Shown here: positions 9,654-17,423 of the stretch, in pieces
How positions within the stretch are numbered: position 1 is the stretch's first letter
Layout of the letters: each line of letters begins with the position of its first letter
Source of the DNA: Photobacterium sp. GB-56
GTDB taxonomy: Bacteria > Pseudomonadota > Gammaproteobacteria > Enterobacterales > Vibrionaceae
NCBI RefSeq assembly: GCF_003026105.1
Contig: NZ_PYNW01000003.1
Location: 248,001-312,000, forward strand
Length of the DNA: 64,000 nucleotides
Reading direction: 5' to 3'
Position numbers and translations under genes: made by a program
Notes under the pieces: model-generated
Database searches by the model: none
What the model saw: the letters and a program-made list of their open reading frames with translations, nothing else
What the model was told of the DNA's origin: nothing

Positions 9654-9776
9654 TTACTTAATACTGCGGCTCATTTCAACATTGCCATGAGCTTGAATCG
9701 ATGTGCCTTCTGATAGTGAGTGAGCACAGCCGATAATGAATATGCTAAGAAAGGCTAATATAATCCAATTATTCAT
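9654..9776 (-). CDS. Very small lipoprotein, 40 aa
   Basis: The frame reads MNNWIILAFLSIFIIGCAHS and continues for 20 more polar residues ending NVEMSRSIK. It has a hydrophobic signal ending in the lipobox IIGC with Cys17, so the mature lipoprotein would be only 24 residues. CTGAG lies 8 bases before the ATG as a ribosome site. It is short but well formed. It is convergent with the larger lipoprotein and shares its terminator. Entericidin-like or envelope-stress small lipoproteins are comparable in size, but no homology is claimed. Confidence 0.7.
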   Translation of the reverse strand: MNNWIILAFLSIFIIGCAHSLSEGTSIQAHGNVEMSRSIK

Positions 9777-9957
9777 TATTTATCTCAGTTAGTCGTAGTA
9801 AGGGAGGCAACTTTACGCAGTTAAATAAAGAGATTCAAGTGGGCAGAATTTTGTGTGTATCATGAGGAAAGTCAGATGATTAATAATAATCAAAATATTA
9901 ACGTTATAGATAAGAGAATCAGTTCGTTAAAATTAGAATGCAGGCCTTGATAAAGAC

Positions 9958-10031
9958 TGGAGCGGATAACGGGAATCGAACCCGTGTCTTGAGCTTGGGA
10001 AGCTCAGGTAATACCATTATACGATATCCGC
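9958..10031 (-). tRNA. tRNA-Gly (anticodon CCC)
   Basis: The minus strand folds as a 74-base tRNA. The acceptor stem is GCGGATA/TATCCGC, the D-arm is present, and the anticodon stem TGAGC/GCTCA has loop TTCCCAA (anticodon CCC). The T-arm contains GGTTCGAATCC, the discriminator is T, and CCA is encoded. No other RNA gene is adjacent, so it is a lone tRNA locus. Confidence 0.96.
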
Positions 10032-10382
10032 TCTGTTGTTTTACCATAAGTTTTGCTATGTGATGAGTCAATTAAAAAATGATGAAGAGAGTTAATTATT
10101 AACAAAATGACTTTAATAAAGAATGACTGTAACTTATAGCAATTTGTATCTGTATTATTTCGATTTCTGGTACCTATACCACATGTAATATTGGGTTATT
10201 ATAAATCTCTACCAATTCCCATTACATATTTAATAATATGGAAAATCGCCTTTTAAACCGTTTAGATACTGCTTTTTTGACGTTTAAGCCGTATATAAGC
10301 AGAAAGTGAAGTAATCAATAACTGTCTTTTCTAAGCGTTAAATAGTTTACTCGGCTAATATGTGACCCATCCCCTGCAGTAG

Positions 10383-10398
10383 TGTGACATGCATCACA
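10383..10398. promoter_or_regulatory. CRP-type operator
   Basis: TGTGACATGCATCACA is a perfect match to the symmetric CRP consensus TGTGA-N6-TCACA. It lies ~90 and ~120 bases upstream of two small open frames and ~380 bases upstream of the flippase-like gene. The rest of 10032-10470 shows no other recognisable element. Confidence 0.7.
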
Positions 10399-10470
10399 TT
10401 TTAAAGTATTATTCAAGCTCAAATAAAGAAATGTCATTGTCCTAACAAACAAATATCGTTGGGGTGGACA

Positions 10471-10539
10471 ATGTCTTTTACATATTACAATTGTATTATC
10501 TTACGTTGGACTTCAAGAAATGTCGTTAATTACTATTAG
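10471..10539 (+). CDS. Possible 22-aa leader peptide
   Basis: The ATG follows an unusually strong ribosome site (GGGGTGGACA). The frame reads MSFTYYNCIILRWTSRNVVN and ends after two more Tyr. It overlaps the start of the next small ORF in another frame by 20 bases, an arrangement typical of translational coupling. It is too short to be sure it is a gene. Confidence 0.3.
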   Translation: MSFTYYNCIILRWTSRNVVNYY

Positions 10540-10684
10540 TAGAAATAAAATTAAAACTATTCGTGATAAAATTAAAATCTGTGTTAATAATGGTGATGTT
10601 GCAAATGTTTCATTATTGTTGTCAGAACTTGAATCAGAATTAAATATTTTTGAGTCATTATACTCATCACCTAAAGAAATATAA
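10520..10684 (+). CDS. Small hypothetical protein, 54 aa
   Basis: 54 residues (MSLITISRNKIKTIRDKIKI...). The N-terminal half is basic and helical, and the acidic C-terminal half ends SSPKEI, giving a likely two-helix protein. A weak ribosome site (GGA) is present, or translation could be coupled to the overlapping 22-aa ORF. It lies downstream of a perfect CRP-type site. Function unknown. Confidence 0.45.
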   Translation: MSLITISRNKIKTIRDKIKICVNNGDVANVSLLLSELESELNIFESLYSSPKEI

Positions 10685-10777
10685 CCAATAAAGGATTAAT
10701 GGATTATTATATTTACGAGAGATATTTAAAGATAAATAACGTATTATAATCAGTCTGATGATTTATTGTTTATATAT

Positions 10778-12076
10778 ATGGAAAAGCAAAATATTGCCCC
10801 GCCATCAAGTGAAGATGCTTTATCTCGATTGAAAACGGCTTTTAAAGCAGGCGCTGCCGCGACACTAGCCAGTATTTCTATTGGTTTTTTATTCAAGATT
10901 TGGCTCGCTCAGTGGGTTAATAAAGACGACTTAGCGCTGTTTAATAGTGTGATAGATATTGTATCTCTATCATTAATATTAATGACGGGTTTTCGCTCTT
11001 CTATGGTTGTGACTTACAGCCAAACGAATAATGATCGTGACATTATCAATATCTTCCGGTTTTGCTTGATCACGATTGTTCTCTTAACTTGGGGAGTTGT
11101 ACTTCCATACATTAAACACGAATTACACATCAACGTTGGCTATTTCGAAATGGTTGGTGTGATTTTTAGCATGGGAATGAAGGTTTATTTTACCAACTTG
11201 ATAGCCATGTACCGTTTGTATGATGTGTCTAATAAAGTGACTTGGATAGAGCCTGTTACGAATGTAGCGGGCTTTGTTATTTGTTACTACGTATTGCACT
11301 TTACACCACTTGCCTCATTGTTTTATAGCATGGCATTTTCATCGCTTGTTGCTGCCCATTTTATGTATTGGAAGCGACGTAAACAAATTGCGACGAAACC
11401 AATAAAATCGGTTCAACTTGATCCTAATATGCGTAACTATGTTCGCAAAAGCTTCACTGCCTCATTAGAAGCAGGGGCGAGTATATTGATGATTTATATT
11501 ACGGTTTTATTGACTATCACGCACTTTAGCTTAGATGAACTTGGCGATTTCCAAGTCGTTGTTCGTCCGATATTCACTTATATGACGATGTTATTTGTCT
11601 TTCCCATTTATCGTTTTGTTTTGCCTGAGTTAACCTTATGTATTAAGCACGGTGATCACCAACAAGTCAAAGCAATAAGGCGTTGGATTTTTCGTCTCGC
11701 AGCAATGGTGAGTGTGACATTTTTCCTCATCATGCTTATCGGTGGGCGTGAAATTATAGGTTTTGTTTTTCCCCCTCAGTATCATGGTGCCGTTATTGTA
11801 TTATTTCATTTTTCTATGTTCTTTATTTTTATGATGCTAAATGCTTACCAATTAGCCTATATAAAAGCCCATGGGAAATTCACATTAAGCTTACTCATTC
11901 GTCTTAGTGGTATCATCACGCTAATAGCAAGTTATTATTTATTATCGATATTTACTGCAAATGTTGTCGCTATTATTGTCGCATTATGTTTAGGTTATGT
12001 AATGATGTTCATTCTATCAACGATTGCTGAACGTAAAATATTAAACGGGTATAAGCTGGCTTTATCCAATAGCTAG
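10778..12076 (+). CDS. Polysaccharide-flippase-like membrane protein (Wzx/MATE superfamily)
   Basis: 432 residues with about 12 hydrophobic spans and the general pattern of the MOP (Wzx-type oligosaccharide flippase) superfamily. Features include an N-terminal LKTAFKAGAAATLASISIGF segment and a cytoplasmic basic loop near residue 205 (WKRRKQ). The paired late spans include FVFPIYRFVLPEL. An export or lipid-linked-sugar flipping role in the inner membrane is inferred from fold only. There are no glycosyltransferases beside it, so the substrate is unknown. An in-frame TTG at 10766 would add four residues. The ATG at 10778 is preferred, although its ribosome site is poor. Confidence 0.65.
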   Translation: MEKQNIAPPSSEDALSRLKTAFKAGAAATLASISIGFLFKIWLAQWVNKDDLALFNSVIDIVSLSLILMTGFRSSMVVTYSQTNNDRDIINIFRFCLITIVLLTWGVVLPYIKHELHINVGYFEMVGVIFSMGMKVYFTNLIAMYRLYDVSNKVTWIEPVTNVAGFVICYYVLHFTPLASLFYSMAFSSLVAAHFMYWKRRKQIATKPIKSVQLDPNMRNYVRKSFTASLEAGASILMIYITVLLTITHFSLDELGDFQVVVRPIFTYMTMLFVFPIYRFVLPELTLCIKHGDHQQVKAIRRWIFRLAAMVSVTFFLIMLIGGREIIGFVFPPQYHGAVIVLFHFSMFFIFMMLNAYQLAYIKAHGKFTLSLLIRLSGIITLIASYYLLSIFTANVVAIIVALCLGYVMMFILSTIAERKILNGYKLALSNS

Positions 12077-12121
12077 CTTGTACTTAATATTGTCTTGGAT
12101 TGATTTTAGGGAAAAAGAAAA

Positions 12122-12523
12122 ATGGCTGGTATCACTGATTTAACTGAGCTTCTGATGAATTTACAACCAGAATTAAGCCTTACGCGTTATATTTTTTGTT
12201 GCACAGAAAATACTAATCTAGATGCTATTGCTTCTATGTCACCATTAGCGACATTTTGTGAAGAAGAAGGAATGACATTCATTTTAAGTTATGAAAGTGC
12301 AGTCCAGCATAATATTGAAATCAATAATGTGTATCGCTGTATTACATTAAAAGTACATTCCAGTTTGGAAGCTGTTGGTTTAACGGCTACTGTAGCATCA
12401 GAGCTTGCGAAGCATGGAATTAGTGCCAATGTGATGGCAGGGTTTTATCATGATCATATTTTCGTCAATGAAAATCATGCCGAGCAAGCTATGCTAGCGT
12501 TAACTGAACTATCGCAACGCTAG
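12122..12523 (+). CDS. ACT-domain protein (COG3602 type)
   Basis: 133 residues with two ACT-like halves. The N-terminal half (LNLQPELSLTRYIFCC) resembles the first domain of the COG3602 family. The second half (YRCITLKVHSSLEAVGLTATVASELAKHGISANVMAGFYHDHIFV) matches a classical ACT ligand-binding fold. ACT domains bind amino acids or other small effectors; the ligand here is not known. The ribosome site is AGGGAAAAAG. It lies 45 bases after the flippase-like gene and could be co-transcribed. Its stop codon lies inside a hairpin. Confidence 0.82.
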   Translation: MAGITDLTELLMNLQPELSLTRYIFCCTENTNLDAIASMSPLATFCEEEGMTFILSYESAVQHNIEINNVYRCITLKVHSSLEAVGLTATVASELAKHGISANVMAGFYHDHIFVNENHAEQAMLALTELSQR

Positions 12524-12526
12524 CAT
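12491..12526 (+). repeat. Perfect 11-bp hairpin spanning the ACT gene stop codon
   Basis: ATGCTAGCGTT (12491) and AACGCTAGCAT (12516) are exact reverse complements with a 14-base loop. The TAG stop lies within the second arm. There is no long T run (AGAAAAGATTTATTT follows), so it may be an imperfect terminator or an mRNA 3'-end stabiliser. Confidence 0.6.
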
Positions 12527-12539
12527 AGAAAAGATTTAT

Positions 12540-13544
12540 TTAGAGTACAGGCGACATCCCATAGCTTTGACTATTAAGTAGCAGTAAACCAAGGCCGATG
12601 AGCAATAAGCCCCCAAATAGCTTAAATACTAATGGGGCAAATGAATGCTGGTGATCAGAGTACGCAAGATATTTTGTTACCAGCTTTTTACCCGAAAGTG
12701 TCATTGTAGCGATCGTTGAAGTCGTCAGCGCCGTTCCCACAGCCATCAGTAAAGCGCTCACTACACCTAACCAGTACATATCAACCATATTGGCAAAAAG
12801 TAGTGCTAATATCGCACCTGTACATGGACGAATACCAATACTGGCGATAATTGCAATATATTCACGCGTATTGGTTGCTTGATTAATACTATCAGCATCA
12901 GCAAAGTGTTTATGCCCACAACCACAATCACTGCTATGGCTATGGCTATGGCTATGGCTATGGCTATGGTTATGGTTATGATGAGTATGGTCATGTTTAT
13001 GGGTTTTCTGTTTGTATAATTGCCAGCTTTGTTTTAAAGCTCGGTAAGCAACAATTACACCCAGTAATAACATGGCCACGAAGCTAAGTGTGATGAATCG
13101 GTCTGCTGCGCTATTAATTTCACGCATCGATGAATTAAAAAACACCAGTAGAACGGTAACTAGCACTATAGCAACTAAGGCTTGTAAAAAAGCAGAGATA
13201 ACCGTCATGATTAAGCTTGCTTTTACTTTAGCTGGGTTTGTTGCTAGATAGGTCGTTACAATCATTTTGCCGTGTCCAGGGCCTAATGAATGAAATACAC
13301 CATATAAAAAGCTGACGCCAGCCAGCGAATAGATAGCAGCGGGGTTTTCTTTTGCATCATAAAGCAAGTCACTCAATTGACCGTTTATTTCACGTTGCCA
13401 TTTTATGGTGCTAAGCATTAACGTTGGCCAATTGTGCCAAAGTAAATAACCGACAATAATTAAAAAAGTGGCTACAAGGGTTGCGCCTAACCAATAGTTT
13501 CCTTTGTTCGTATGAGCATGTTGCTCGGAATGATGGTGCTCCAT
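12540..13544 (-). CDS. zevB: NicO-family metal transporter ZevB
   Basis: 334 residues with about seven membrane spans and a long histidine-rich cytoplasmic or periplasmic loop, plus a second Cys/His cluster (DCGCGHKH). NicO/RcnA hallmarks are visible: HSLGPGHGK in an early span and GIRPCTGAI in a later one. Upstream in the same operon lies a DUF1007 protein. The pair matches ZevA-ZevB, shown in Haemophilus influenzae to take part in zinc acquisition. Zinc transport is therefore inferred, though Ni/Co cannot be excluded. The ribosome site AAGGA precedes the ATG. 19 bases separate it from zevA. Confidence 0.85.
   Translation of the reverse strand: MEHHHSEQHAHTNKGNYWLGATLVATFLIIVGYLLWHNWPTLMLSTIKWQREINGQLSDLLYDAKENPAAIYSLAGVSFLYGVFHSLGPGHGKMIVTTYLATNPAKVKASLIMTVISAFLQALVAIVLVTVLLVFFNSSMREINSAADRFITLSFVAMLLLGVIVAYRALKQSWQLYKQKTHKHDHTHHNHNHSHSHSHSHSHSSDCGCGHKHFADADSINQATNTREYIAIIASIGIRPCTGAILALLFANMVDMYWLGVVSALLMAVGTALTTSTIATMTLSGKKLVTKYLAYSDHQHSFAPLVFKLFGGLLLIGLGLLLLNSQSYGMSPVL
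12935..12976 (-). repeat. Hexanucleotide repeat coding the His-Ser tract of ZevB
   Basis: Five perfect TATGGC units (plus strand) followed by two TATGGT variants, read on the minus strand as alternating His and Ser/Asn codons. The repeat stays in frame. Confidence 0.9.
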
Positions 13545-13563
13545 GGAAATCCTTTAATAAGAG

Positions 13564-14208
13564 TTAGTCGGCTGATTGGCAATGCAGTTTTACTGTTTGA
13601 GTAAATAGTTGACCAAGTGCATTATCGGGATCGGCATCAGGTGGTAATGATTGGGCATAAAGCATTTGCTCTGGACTTGGGTTAGGCTCAACGAGGTCAA
13701 AAGTACAGACTTTGCTTAACTCTGGCGATAAGATGATGTCGTTTTTTGCTTTCCAAGACATATCAACATAGTAACTTGGTTCAAAAATAAGTAGTCGTAA
13801 TGAATCTTTGGTTAGTGGCTGAGGTTTAGACAGTGGAAGTTCAAATGTGAGTGTCGCTTTAGCGCGATCTTTTGTTAATACTCCATCGGTAGCAATTTTA
13901 TATTTGATTGGTTCTTGGTCATTATAAAAGTAAGTAAAATAATGCTCATTCATCATATTTTTCATTACAGAATCACCAACACGAGCAAGTGTTTCTGTTT
14001 TGCTTTCCGGCGACATATCTTCACCGTCCAGCATATATGCTGTTGTCATAGCATCAAAAGTCCATACCATTTTAAATCCTGTGATTTGTTTTTTATCACC
14101 TTGGATATAGGTTTTCATATCAATCCATGAGTGTGGATGTGCTTGGCTAGCGGTTGAAAACAAGGTTAAAGACGAAAGTAATATTGCAGGAAAAGAAATC
14201 CAACGCAT
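13564..14208 (-). CDS. zevA: DUF1007 periplasmic protein ZevA
   Basis: 214 residues beginning MRWISFPAILLSSLTLF with a cleavable signal ending at SQA, followed directly by the mature N-terminus HPHSWIDM. That His-rich opening is the typical DUF1007 start and a plausible metal ligand. The body contains the DUF1007 pattern (FKMVWTFDAMTTAYML, LRLLIFEPSYYVDM). The ATG at 14208 is chosen because it gives a clean signal peptide and has GGAG upstream; longer in-frame starts exist at 14226 and 14259. Together with the downstream NicO gene it forms the zevAB operon for zinc uptake across the envelope. Confidence 0.82.
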   Translation of the reverse strand: MRWISFPAILLSSLTLFSTASQAHPHSWIDMKTYIQGDKKQITGFKMVWTFDAMTTAYMLDGEDMSPESKTETLARVGDSVMKNMMNEHYFTYFYNDQEPIKYKIATDGVLTKDRAKATLTFELPLSKPQPLTKDSLRLLIFEPSYYVDMSWKAKNDIILSPELSKVCTFDLVEPNPSPEQMLYAQSLPPDADPDNALGQLFTQTVKLHCQSAD

Positions 14209-14353
14209 AGAAAATGCAATCTCCATATTTACAAGCTTGGCACTATGTTTAAGCATCAAAGAAGACTAAAGTAATGTTATATTATAACAGTGCCCTTTGT
14301 TTGCACAAAGTGAATTCAGTGCAAATAATCTTGAGGATATATGGTAATTAAGA

Positions 14354-14497
14354 CTAGGGTTTTAATTCTGCGAGTAAAAAGGCAGAAGTCGCAATAATGA
14401 TACCAGCAAAGATGGCGAGTGGTTGGTTATGGTCAAAGCCTGCAATCAGCGTTAACACTATGCCCAATGCGATATATAGCTTCTGTCTGATGATCAT
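14354..14497 (-). CDS. Small two-span membrane protein, 47 aa
   Basis: The frame reads MIIRQKLYIALGIVLTLIAG, then a short polar turn (FDHNQPL), then a second hydrophobic span (AIFAGIIIATSAFLLAEL) ending KP. It has an excellent ribosome site, TTGGAG, 7 bases before the ATG. Two spans joined by a tight loop suggest a small inner-membrane hairpin protein. Function unknown. It is upstream of zevA on the same strand but separated by ~145 bases. Confidence 0.65.
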   Translation of the reverse strand: MIIRQKLYIALGIVLTLIAGFDHNQPLAIFAGIIIATSAFLLAELKP

Positions 14498-14878
14498 TTA
14501 GCACTCCAATACGATGTATTTCTTTATTAATAACACGCATCGCGGTAGGTGTGTTAACGACATGTCAAATCTTAGTTGTTAGAAGATACGTAGTTTAATT
14601 AACTGATTGATAAATGTTTTATATCGTTTAGAGTTTGAAGTTGTATAGTTCTTCAATATAAATATGTGCAGTAAGATAATCTATAAACTGGTATTTAGCC
14701 TGTAGATAGTACTAATTTTGAACTATGTGATACAGGTAAGGCTAAACTTGGTATTAGTGACCGTTTTGATGAAATAAAAAACGCCATTTCAAATTATTCA
14801 TCGCTTTGCCGCTATTTGCTGATTTTCAAGGTATAATAAGCAAAGAAGACGTAAATAATAGAGTAGAAGAAACTAAGT
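14498..14878. other. Intergenic region between divergent genes
   Basis: A good -10 box, TATAAT, at 14832 lies 42 bases before the LptA-like start, with no clear -35. Nothing else is recognisable in this stretch. Confidence 0.45.
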
Positions 14879-15376
14879 ATGAAATTAAAGCTATTTGTGG
14901 CTGGATGTATGTTGTTACTGAGTTCATCGACATGGGCTGAAAAAGCAGATACACAGCTCCCTATCCATTTGGCAGCAATTACACAAGATGTTGATGTTAT
15001 CAATAATATCACAACCTTAACTGGAAAGGTTGATATCACACAGGGTGGCGTTCAGATTAAAGCGGACAAGGCCGTGATAAAGCTGGACAGCAAAACAAAA
15101 GCACTAAAGAGTGTGGAAGTTTATGGTAAACCCGCTTACTTTCATCGTGTAATGGAAGATGGAAAGGTGGTGGATGGAGAGTCGCTTTACGGCATTTATA
15201 CACCAACAAATAACATGATGGTGTTAAAAGATAAGGCTAAAATAACTCAAAATGGCAGTACGATCCAAGCGGCTGAAATAAGCTATAACTTGGCTTCTCA
15301 GGTGATGCAAGCAAAAGGCTCTAAGTCACGCCAAGTGAATACTGTTTTACTGCCTGAAAATTTAAATAACCGATGA
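14879..15376 (+). CDS. LptA/OstA-family periplasmic protein, orphan
   Basis: 165 residues. An N-terminal signal (MKLKLFVAGCMLLLSSSTWA) is followed by one OstA-like beta-jellyroll domain. Typical LptA pattern elements are ITTLTGKVDITQGGVQIKADKAVI and AAEISYNLASQVMQAKG. LptA bridges the inner and outer membranes and carries lipopolysaccharide. The true lptA normally sits in the kdsC-lptC-lptA-lptB-rpoN cluster, which is absent here. This copy is therefore probably a paralogue, though the absence of the canonical locus from the window does not prove it. The length is that of a normal LptA. Confidence 0.8.
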   Translation: MKLKLFVAGCMLLLSSSTWAEKADTQLPIHLAAITQDVDVINNITTLTGKVDITQGGVQIKADKAVIKLDSKTKALKSVEVYGKPAYFHRVMEDGKVVDGESLYGIYTPTNNMMVLKDKAKITQNGSTIQAAEISYNLASQVMQAKGSKSRQVNTVLLPENLNNR

Positions 15377-15507
15377 GCAAAATAAGCAGAAGTCTTTATT
15401 GCTTTTGCTTATATTTGGTCAAATTGACATAGATTTTGCACGTTGTTCAAAAACCGATCAATGATCTTATAGAAATATTAATAAAATAGATAAAGAAGGT
15501 CGCTGCA

Positions 15508-15975
15508 GTGGAATTAGTACAAGTTAATGCTTCAAACATAACCATTTATTTAAACTTAACTCAGGCATATGAAGCTGAGTTTTCACCACTGACGAAAAAA
15601 GTGCCTGATAATGATGGTAAATTTGCGCTTGATACGCCAATAGAAGGTAATGTACTTGGCTTTCTTTTATATTTTGATGGTGTGCCAGCGGGATTAGCAG
15701 CGATTGCTGACCATGGTAACAGTCATTATGAGGTATGTGATTTCTATGTTGTGCCTGTCTTTCGTAAAAATAAAGCAGGTCAACGTTTCGCACATAGCTT
15801 GTTTTCAATGATGCCAGGTGAATGGGAAAGTAAGCAAATTGAAGGCGCAGTTCATGCGATTGCTTTTTGGCGTCGTGCTATCGGTGCGTACACAAATGAA
15901 CAGTATGTTGAAGATATTTATCACGATAGCTACTGGGGTGATGTTACTCGCCAGCGTTTTACTATTTCGGTTTAG
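15508..15975 (+). CDS. GNAT-family N-acetyltransferase-like protein
   Basis: 155 residues of the predicted acetyltransferase group COG5628. The core GNAT beta4/alpha3 region is YEVCDFYVVPVFRKNKAGQRFAHSLF, where the R-K-N-K-A-G-Q-R stretch corresponds to the acetyl-CoA pyrophosphate loop. The N-terminal AYEAEFSPLTKKVPD... block is characteristic of the group. The start codon is GTG at 15508 with AAGAAGGT as ribosome site. The substrate is unknown. It is a single gene with its own terminator. Confidence 0.82.
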   Translation: MELVQVNASNITIYLNLTQAYEAEFSPLTKKVPDNDGKFALDTPIEGNVLGFLLYFDGVPAGLAAIADHGNSHYEVCDFYVVPVFRKNKAGQRFAHSLFSMMPGEWESKQIEGAVHAIAFWRRAIGAYTNEQYVEDIYHDSYWGDVTRQRFTISV

Positions 15976-15991
15976 TGATTACAAAAATAAT

Positions 15992-16016
15992 AAAGGGAGC
16001 TAATGCTCCCTTTTTT
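15992..16016 (+). terminator. Terminator of the GNAT gene
   Basis: AAAGGGAGC/GCTCCCTTTTTT hairpin with a TAAT loop. It may also serve convergent yqhD. Confidence 0.9.
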
Positions 16017-16044
16017 CAAATTGTTAGCGTATTACAATATAAAC

Positions 16045-17196
16045 TTATAATGCCGTCATTAAGATTTTACGACTTATCTCTGGCGTAATATCGTGATGTT
16101 CACTTAATGCGATCATGCCATGTTTTTTAAGGCTTTCGATAAGAACATCGATATCTTTTTCTCCTAAATCAACGTCAGTAAGTGTTGTTGGTACACCCAT
16201 TTGTTTGAAAAAGGCGATGGTTTTTTCAATCGCAGCGTCAATACGTTGATCTGCTGTACCTGTTGTTAAACCAAAGATACGCTCAGCATATTGCAATAAT
16301 TTTGCTTCTTTTTCTTTACGACGTACTTTCATAACAGCAGGTAATACAATGCTTAGCGTACGAGCATGATCAATACCGTAATTACCTGTTAATTCATGGC
16401 CAATCATATGTGTTGTCCAATCTGATGGAACGCCAACACCAATTAAACCATTGAGTGCTTGAGTGGCAGACCACATAATATTGGCTCGAACGGCAAGATC
16501 ATCGGGTGTGGCTAATGCTTTTGGCCCTTCTTCAACTAAGGTATGCAGTAAACCTTCAGCAAAACGATCTTGGACTTTTGCATTCACCGGATAAGTTAAG
16601 TACTGCTCCATTGTATGAACAAAGGCATCAACAACCCCGTTTGCTACTTGGCGAGAAGATAAACTCAATGTTGTTTGTGGATCTAAAATAGCAAATGCAG
16701 GTTTTACGAGTGGCGAGCCAAAGAATAACTTGTCTTTACCACGCGAAACTACAGAACCACCATTACTTTCAGAACCCGTTGCAGGTAAGGTTAATACACA
16801 ACCAAGAGGAACAACCTTAGTGACAGGCTCTTGCTTAAGTAAAATGTTCCAAGGATCTTCTCCCTGATAACAGGCAGCAGCGGCAACAAATTTAGTACCA
16901 TCAACAACTGAACCACCACCTACCGCTAATAGGTAATCATAACCTTCTGTTTTAACTAGTTCGACGGCCTTCATCAGTGTGTCATATTGTGGATTAGGCT
17001 CAACGCCTGAGAATTCTCCCCAGTTAAATCCGTCCAACGCTGCTGTTACTTGGTCATAAACACCATTTGATTTGATAGAACCGCCACCGTAAATAACCAA
17101 TACTTTTTTATCTTTAGGAATAGCTTGGCTAATTGCCGCGATTTGACCTTGACCAAAATGAATGCTTGTAGGGTTTTGGTAGGTAAACTTATCCAT
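16045..17196 (-). CDS. yqhD: NADPH-dependent aldehyde reductase / iron-containing alcohol dehydrogenase YqhD
   Basis: 383 residues, the length of E. coli YqhD. Nucleotide-binding elements are YGGGSIKSNGVYDQV near the N-terminus and AVGGGSVVDGTKF. Metal-ligand motifs are DAFVHTMEQYLTY and HMIGHELTGNYGIDHARTL, with all expected Asp/His residues present. YqhD reduces short-chain and lipid-peroxidation aldehydes using NADPH in the cytoplasm. It is divergently transcribed from an AraC-type gene, as in E. coli where YqhC activates yqhD on aldehyde exposure. That regulation is inferred here from the conserved arrangement. Confidence 0.93.
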   Translation of the reverse strand: MDKFTYQNPTSIHFGQGQIAAISQAIPKDKKVLVIYGGGSIKSNGVYDQVTAALDGFNWGEFSGVEPNPQYDTLMKAVELVKTEGYDYLLAVGGGSVVDGTKFVAAAACYQGEDPWNILLKQEPVTKVVPLGCVLTLPATGSESNGGSVVSRGKDKLFFGSPLVKPAFAILDPQTTLSLSSRQVANGVVDAFVHTMEQYLTYPVNAKVQDRFAEGLLHTLVEEGPKALATPDDLAVRANIMWSATQALNGLIGVGVPSDWTTHMIGHELTGNYGIDHARTLSIVLPAVMKVRRKEKEAKLLQYAERIFGLTTGTADQRIDAAIEKTIAFFKQMGVPTTLTDVDLGEKDIDVLIESLKKHGMIALSEHHDITPEISRKILMTAL

Positions 17197-17423
17197 TGTA
17201 GGCTCCGTTATATCGTTGTGATATTGATATTCTAATTATTGTGTTGAGATCTCTAGTGTAGAAGCGAACGTAGGATAAACTAAATACATAATTCTCTTTA
17301 TTTCTTGCCTATTTCTATTTTAGCCACCTTGCTTGATATGTTAGTTATAAGGTAAATAGGTGTAGAATGGCAAAACAATGACTGTTATGTCGATCGTTAA
17401 TGAACAGGTTTGATGGATGTACA

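Noticed and set aside
10766-10777. TTG start four codons upstream of the flippase-like gene
   Set aside because: No ribosome site and it adds only four residues; the ATG at 10778 is simpler, though uncertain.
14812-15039. 75-codon minus-strand ORF over the lptA-like start
   Set aside because: Antisense shadow; it covers the real signal peptide and the -10 box.
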